A stretch of DNA of 64,000 nt from the NCBI RefSeq assembly GCF_004519545.1, contig NZ_SDKM01000004.1, positions 62,001 to 126,000 of the forward strand, given 5' to 3'. This DNA is from Nocardioides guangzhouensis. GTDB lineage: Bacteria; Actinomycetota; Actinomycetes; Propionibacteriales; Nocardioidaceae. Both the position numbers and the translations under genes were made by a program. How positions within the stretch are numbered: position 1 is the stretch's first letter; the number at the start of each line of letters is the position of its first letter. The notes beneath the pieces are model-generated. The model saw nothing but the letters and a program-made list of their open reading frames with translations, was not told the DNA's origin and searched no databases. Of the stretch, positions 62,571-64,000 are shown piece by piece.

Positions 62571-62810
62571 GCAGCGACGTCCAGACGCCGGATCCGGCCG
62601 TCGAAGGGGGCTGCAATCGCGATATCCGCAGGGTTGCTTCGGGTTACGGTCGACATGGTCGGGAATTCCGGTCTGGACCAATGAAATCGGTTGTCGGAAT
62701 TCCGAGACAAAGCCTTGCCCGATGAGTCAGAGTAGGTCGTGCCCCGCAGGTGACCCGAGACGCCTGCGGGGCGCTTGCATTTCCGGACGCCGATCGGCGA
62801 CCGGGCAGAC
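62571..62810. other. 240-bp spacer with two GGAATTCC palindromes
   Basis: The stretch between the pseudogene and the DinB-type gene is less GC-rich than its surroundings, mainly at 62630-62735. It contains two GGAATTCC motifs (one inside CGGGAATTCCGG, the other inside TCGGAATTCCGA) and a terminator-like hairpin at 62738-62773. I see no gene, tRNA or insertion sequence end in it. Confidence 0.6.
62738..62773 (-). terminator. hairpin terminator behind the DinB-type gene
   Basis: The arms GCCCCGCAGG (62740-62749) and CCTGCGGGGC (62762-62771) are perfectly complementary with a 12-base loop, about 40 bp past the stop codon of the leftward DinB-type gene. No T-run follows leftward; rightward it is followed by GCTTGCATTT. 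It could stop transcripts from either side. Confidence 0.6.
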
Positions 62811-63395
62811 TCATCCCGCCGGGTCGTAGGTGCCGCTGACAGCAGTCCAGCCTGCCGGCGGGTCCTCCCCCGTCCGGCCGTCGACGGCCTCGCGGAGCAG
62901 GTCCGCGTGACCCGTGTGGCGGCCGTACTCCTCGAGCATGTCGCAGACCAGCCGACGCAGGCTGGCGTGCTCCCCCTGGGACGTCGACGCGTGCACCGGC
63001 TGGCCGAGGCCACCGTCGGCCAGGGCAGCGGCCAGCCGCTGCCGGGACCGCACGACGGCGCCGTCCCATAGCGCGTAGAGCTGCTCCGGCGCGTCGTCGG
63101 CCGCCGAGCCGAGCTCCCAGTCGTTGCTGCCGTCCCAGCCCAGCGAGGCCCAGGGCTCCCCCACCGGCTCCCCCCTCATCCTGGCGGTGAACTGGTAGTC
63201 CTCCGCCGCGGCCAGGTGCTTGAGCAACCCGCCCAGGGTGAGGGTGGACGCACCGACCGTCACGGCCAGGCCGGCGACGTCGAGACCGTCGGCCTTCCAG
63301 CGGAACGTGGCGCGCAGCCGCTCGAGCGCGCCGAGCAGGTGCTCGGCCTCGGTGCCGGCCAGGGGCGGCTCCCACGGGGTCGCGTCCTCGGTCAT
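62811..63395 (-). CDS. DinB-like protein (DUF664 / mycothiol-dependent transferase type)
   Basis: The 194-residue four-helix protein has a conserved His in LGGLLKHLAAAEDYQF and two more in DMLEEYGRHTGHADLLRE, the usual metal-binding triad of the DinB/DUF664 group. In actinobacteria this branch is often a mycothiol-dependent S-transferase. The substrate is unknown. It is divergent from the methyltransferase gene at 63441, with only 45 bp between. Confidence 0.85.
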   Translation of the reverse strand: MTEDATPWEPPLAGTEAEHLLGALERLRATFRWKADGLDVAGLAVTVGASTLTLGGLLKHLAAAEDYQFTARMRGEPVGEPWASLGWDGSNDWELGSAADDAPEQLYALWDGAVVRSRQRLAAALADGGLGQPVHASTSQGEHASLRRLVCDMLEEYGRHTGHADLLREAVDGRTGEDPPAGWTAVSGTYDPAG

Positions 63396-63440
63396 GGACC
63401 CCGACCGTAGTCCGGGCCGCCGACAGACCACACTGGAGCC

Positions 63441-64000
63441 ATGACCCCGGCTCCCCACGAGACGCTCGCCGACGGCTCGCGGGCGGTGGTCCTCGACGGC
63501 GGCCTGTCCAACGCCCTCGAGGAGCGCGGCCAGGACCTCAGCGGCGCGCTGTGGACCGCCGGCGTGCTGCGCGACCGTCCCGAGGACGTCGCCGCCGTGC
63601 ACCGGGCCTACTACGAGGTCGGCGCCCGGGTGGCGACGACAGCGAGCTACCAGATGAGCGTGCCCTCGCTGACCGCGGCCGGCGCCGGCCGGGCCGAGGC
63701 CGAGGGCCTGCTGGGCCGGAGCGTCACCGTCGCCCGTGCGGTCCGGGACGCGCTCGCCGCCGACGGCGTACGCCGCTGGGTGGCGGCCTCGGTCGGGCCG
63801 TACGGCGCGGTCCTGGCCGACGGCTCCGAGTACCGCGGTCGCTACGGCCTGGGCTTCGCCGCGCTGCGCGACTTCCACCTCCCCCGGCTCGAGGTGCTGG
63901 CCGCGGCGGGCCCCGACCTGCTCGCGGTGGAGACGATCCCCGACGTGGACGAGGTGGCGGTGCTGGCCGGGCTGCTCGACGAGATCGGCCTTCCGGCGTG
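63441..64000 (+). CDS. mmuM: homocysteine S-methyltransferase, N-terminal part (runs off right edge)
   Basis: The visible 186 residues start with VVLDGGLSNALEERGQDLSG and ASYQMSVPSLTAAG, the first strands of the MmuM family barrel. The enzyme transfers a methyl group from S-methylmethionine or SAM to homocysteine. TGGAG lies just before ATG 63441. The C-terminal zinc cysteines lie outside the window. Confidence 0.9.
   Translation, partial: MTPAPHETLADGSRAVVLDGGLSNALEERGQDLSGALWTAGVLRDRPEDVAAVHRAYYEVGARVATTASYQMSVPSLTAAGAGRAEAEGLLGRSVTVARAVRDALAADGVRRWVAASVGPYGAVLADGSEYRGRYGLGFAALRDFHLPRLEVLAAAGPDLLAVETIPDVDEVAVLAGLLDEIGLPA

Noticed and set aside
62459..63013. Leftward frame overlapping the end of the topoisomerase remnant and the DinB-type gene
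   Set aside because: It is antisense to both, contains the terminator hairpin, and has no recognisable protein features.

Overview
The window is about 64 kb of very GC-rich DNA (roughly 70 percent or more by eye). Genes often start with GTG, overlap as ATGA or GTGA, and the content points to a high-GC actinobacterium, most likely Nocardioidaceae (Nocardioides-like). The best evidence is gene order. The series panD, panC, DUF2520, DUF3180, folK, folB, folP, folE, ftsH, hpt, tilS, DUF2342 metalloprotease, dacB, ppa reproduces the ppa-to-panD order I remember from Mycobacterium tuberculosis (Rv3628 to Rv3601c). Two blocks interrupt it here.

Positions 1-3678 hold the 5' part of nadB, a methyltransferase, and the pantothenate genes panD, panC and a DUF2520 gene. 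Positions 4151-21983 are the first inserted block. It carries a second YidC-type insertase, a GntR-ACC deaminase operon, a CDP-ribitol synthase of the Bcs1 type, a TetR/SRPBCC pair with a clear operator, a MASE1-PP2C-ATPase/STAS signalling pair, a TagF-like polymerase, a LicD-methyltransferase fusion, and an osmoprotectant ABC transporter. The CDP-ribitol synthase, TagF-like and LicD genes together suggest wall teichoic acid synthesis and decoration. Positions 22092-36291 are the conserved folate/ftsH/tilS/dacB/ppa run. Between folP and folE sits a second block (24524-28489) with a GT61-like protein, a degenerate glycosyltransferase-like protein and a methyltransferase.

Positions 36301-37524 hold a single AbiEi/Vsr-like gene framed by about 80-bp inverted repeats that each contain nested hairpins. 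After it come an acyl-CoA oxidase-like gene, an NlpC/P60 wall hydrolase, a PAP2-type membrane protein, a thiBPQ operon behind a TPP riboswitch, and an ECF41 sigma factor with its carboxymuconolactone-decarboxylase partner and a matching promoter.

Positions 48251-61988 look like one catabolic island: Rieske oxygenase, polyamine-type ABC transporter (split potDBC and potA), class III aminotransferase, TetR regulator, ADP-forming acyl-CoA ligase, cytidine deaminase, FAD amine oxidoreductase, acyl-CoA dehydrogenase and an MBL-fold hydrolase. Three almost identical 16-bp operators sit in three divergent promoters of this island, so a single local TetR regulon is likely. The substrate is not known; an N-methylated or beta/gamma-amino acid would fit the enzymes.

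The right end has a topoisomerase IB pseudogene, a DinB-type gene and the start of a homocysteine S-methyltransferase. Several families of small repeats lie between genes: palindromes ending in GGTGGTT/AACCACC, arrays with a 22-bp period, and a stop-to-start linker found twice. I see no rRNA, tRNA, CRISPR array, phage or full insertion sequence.
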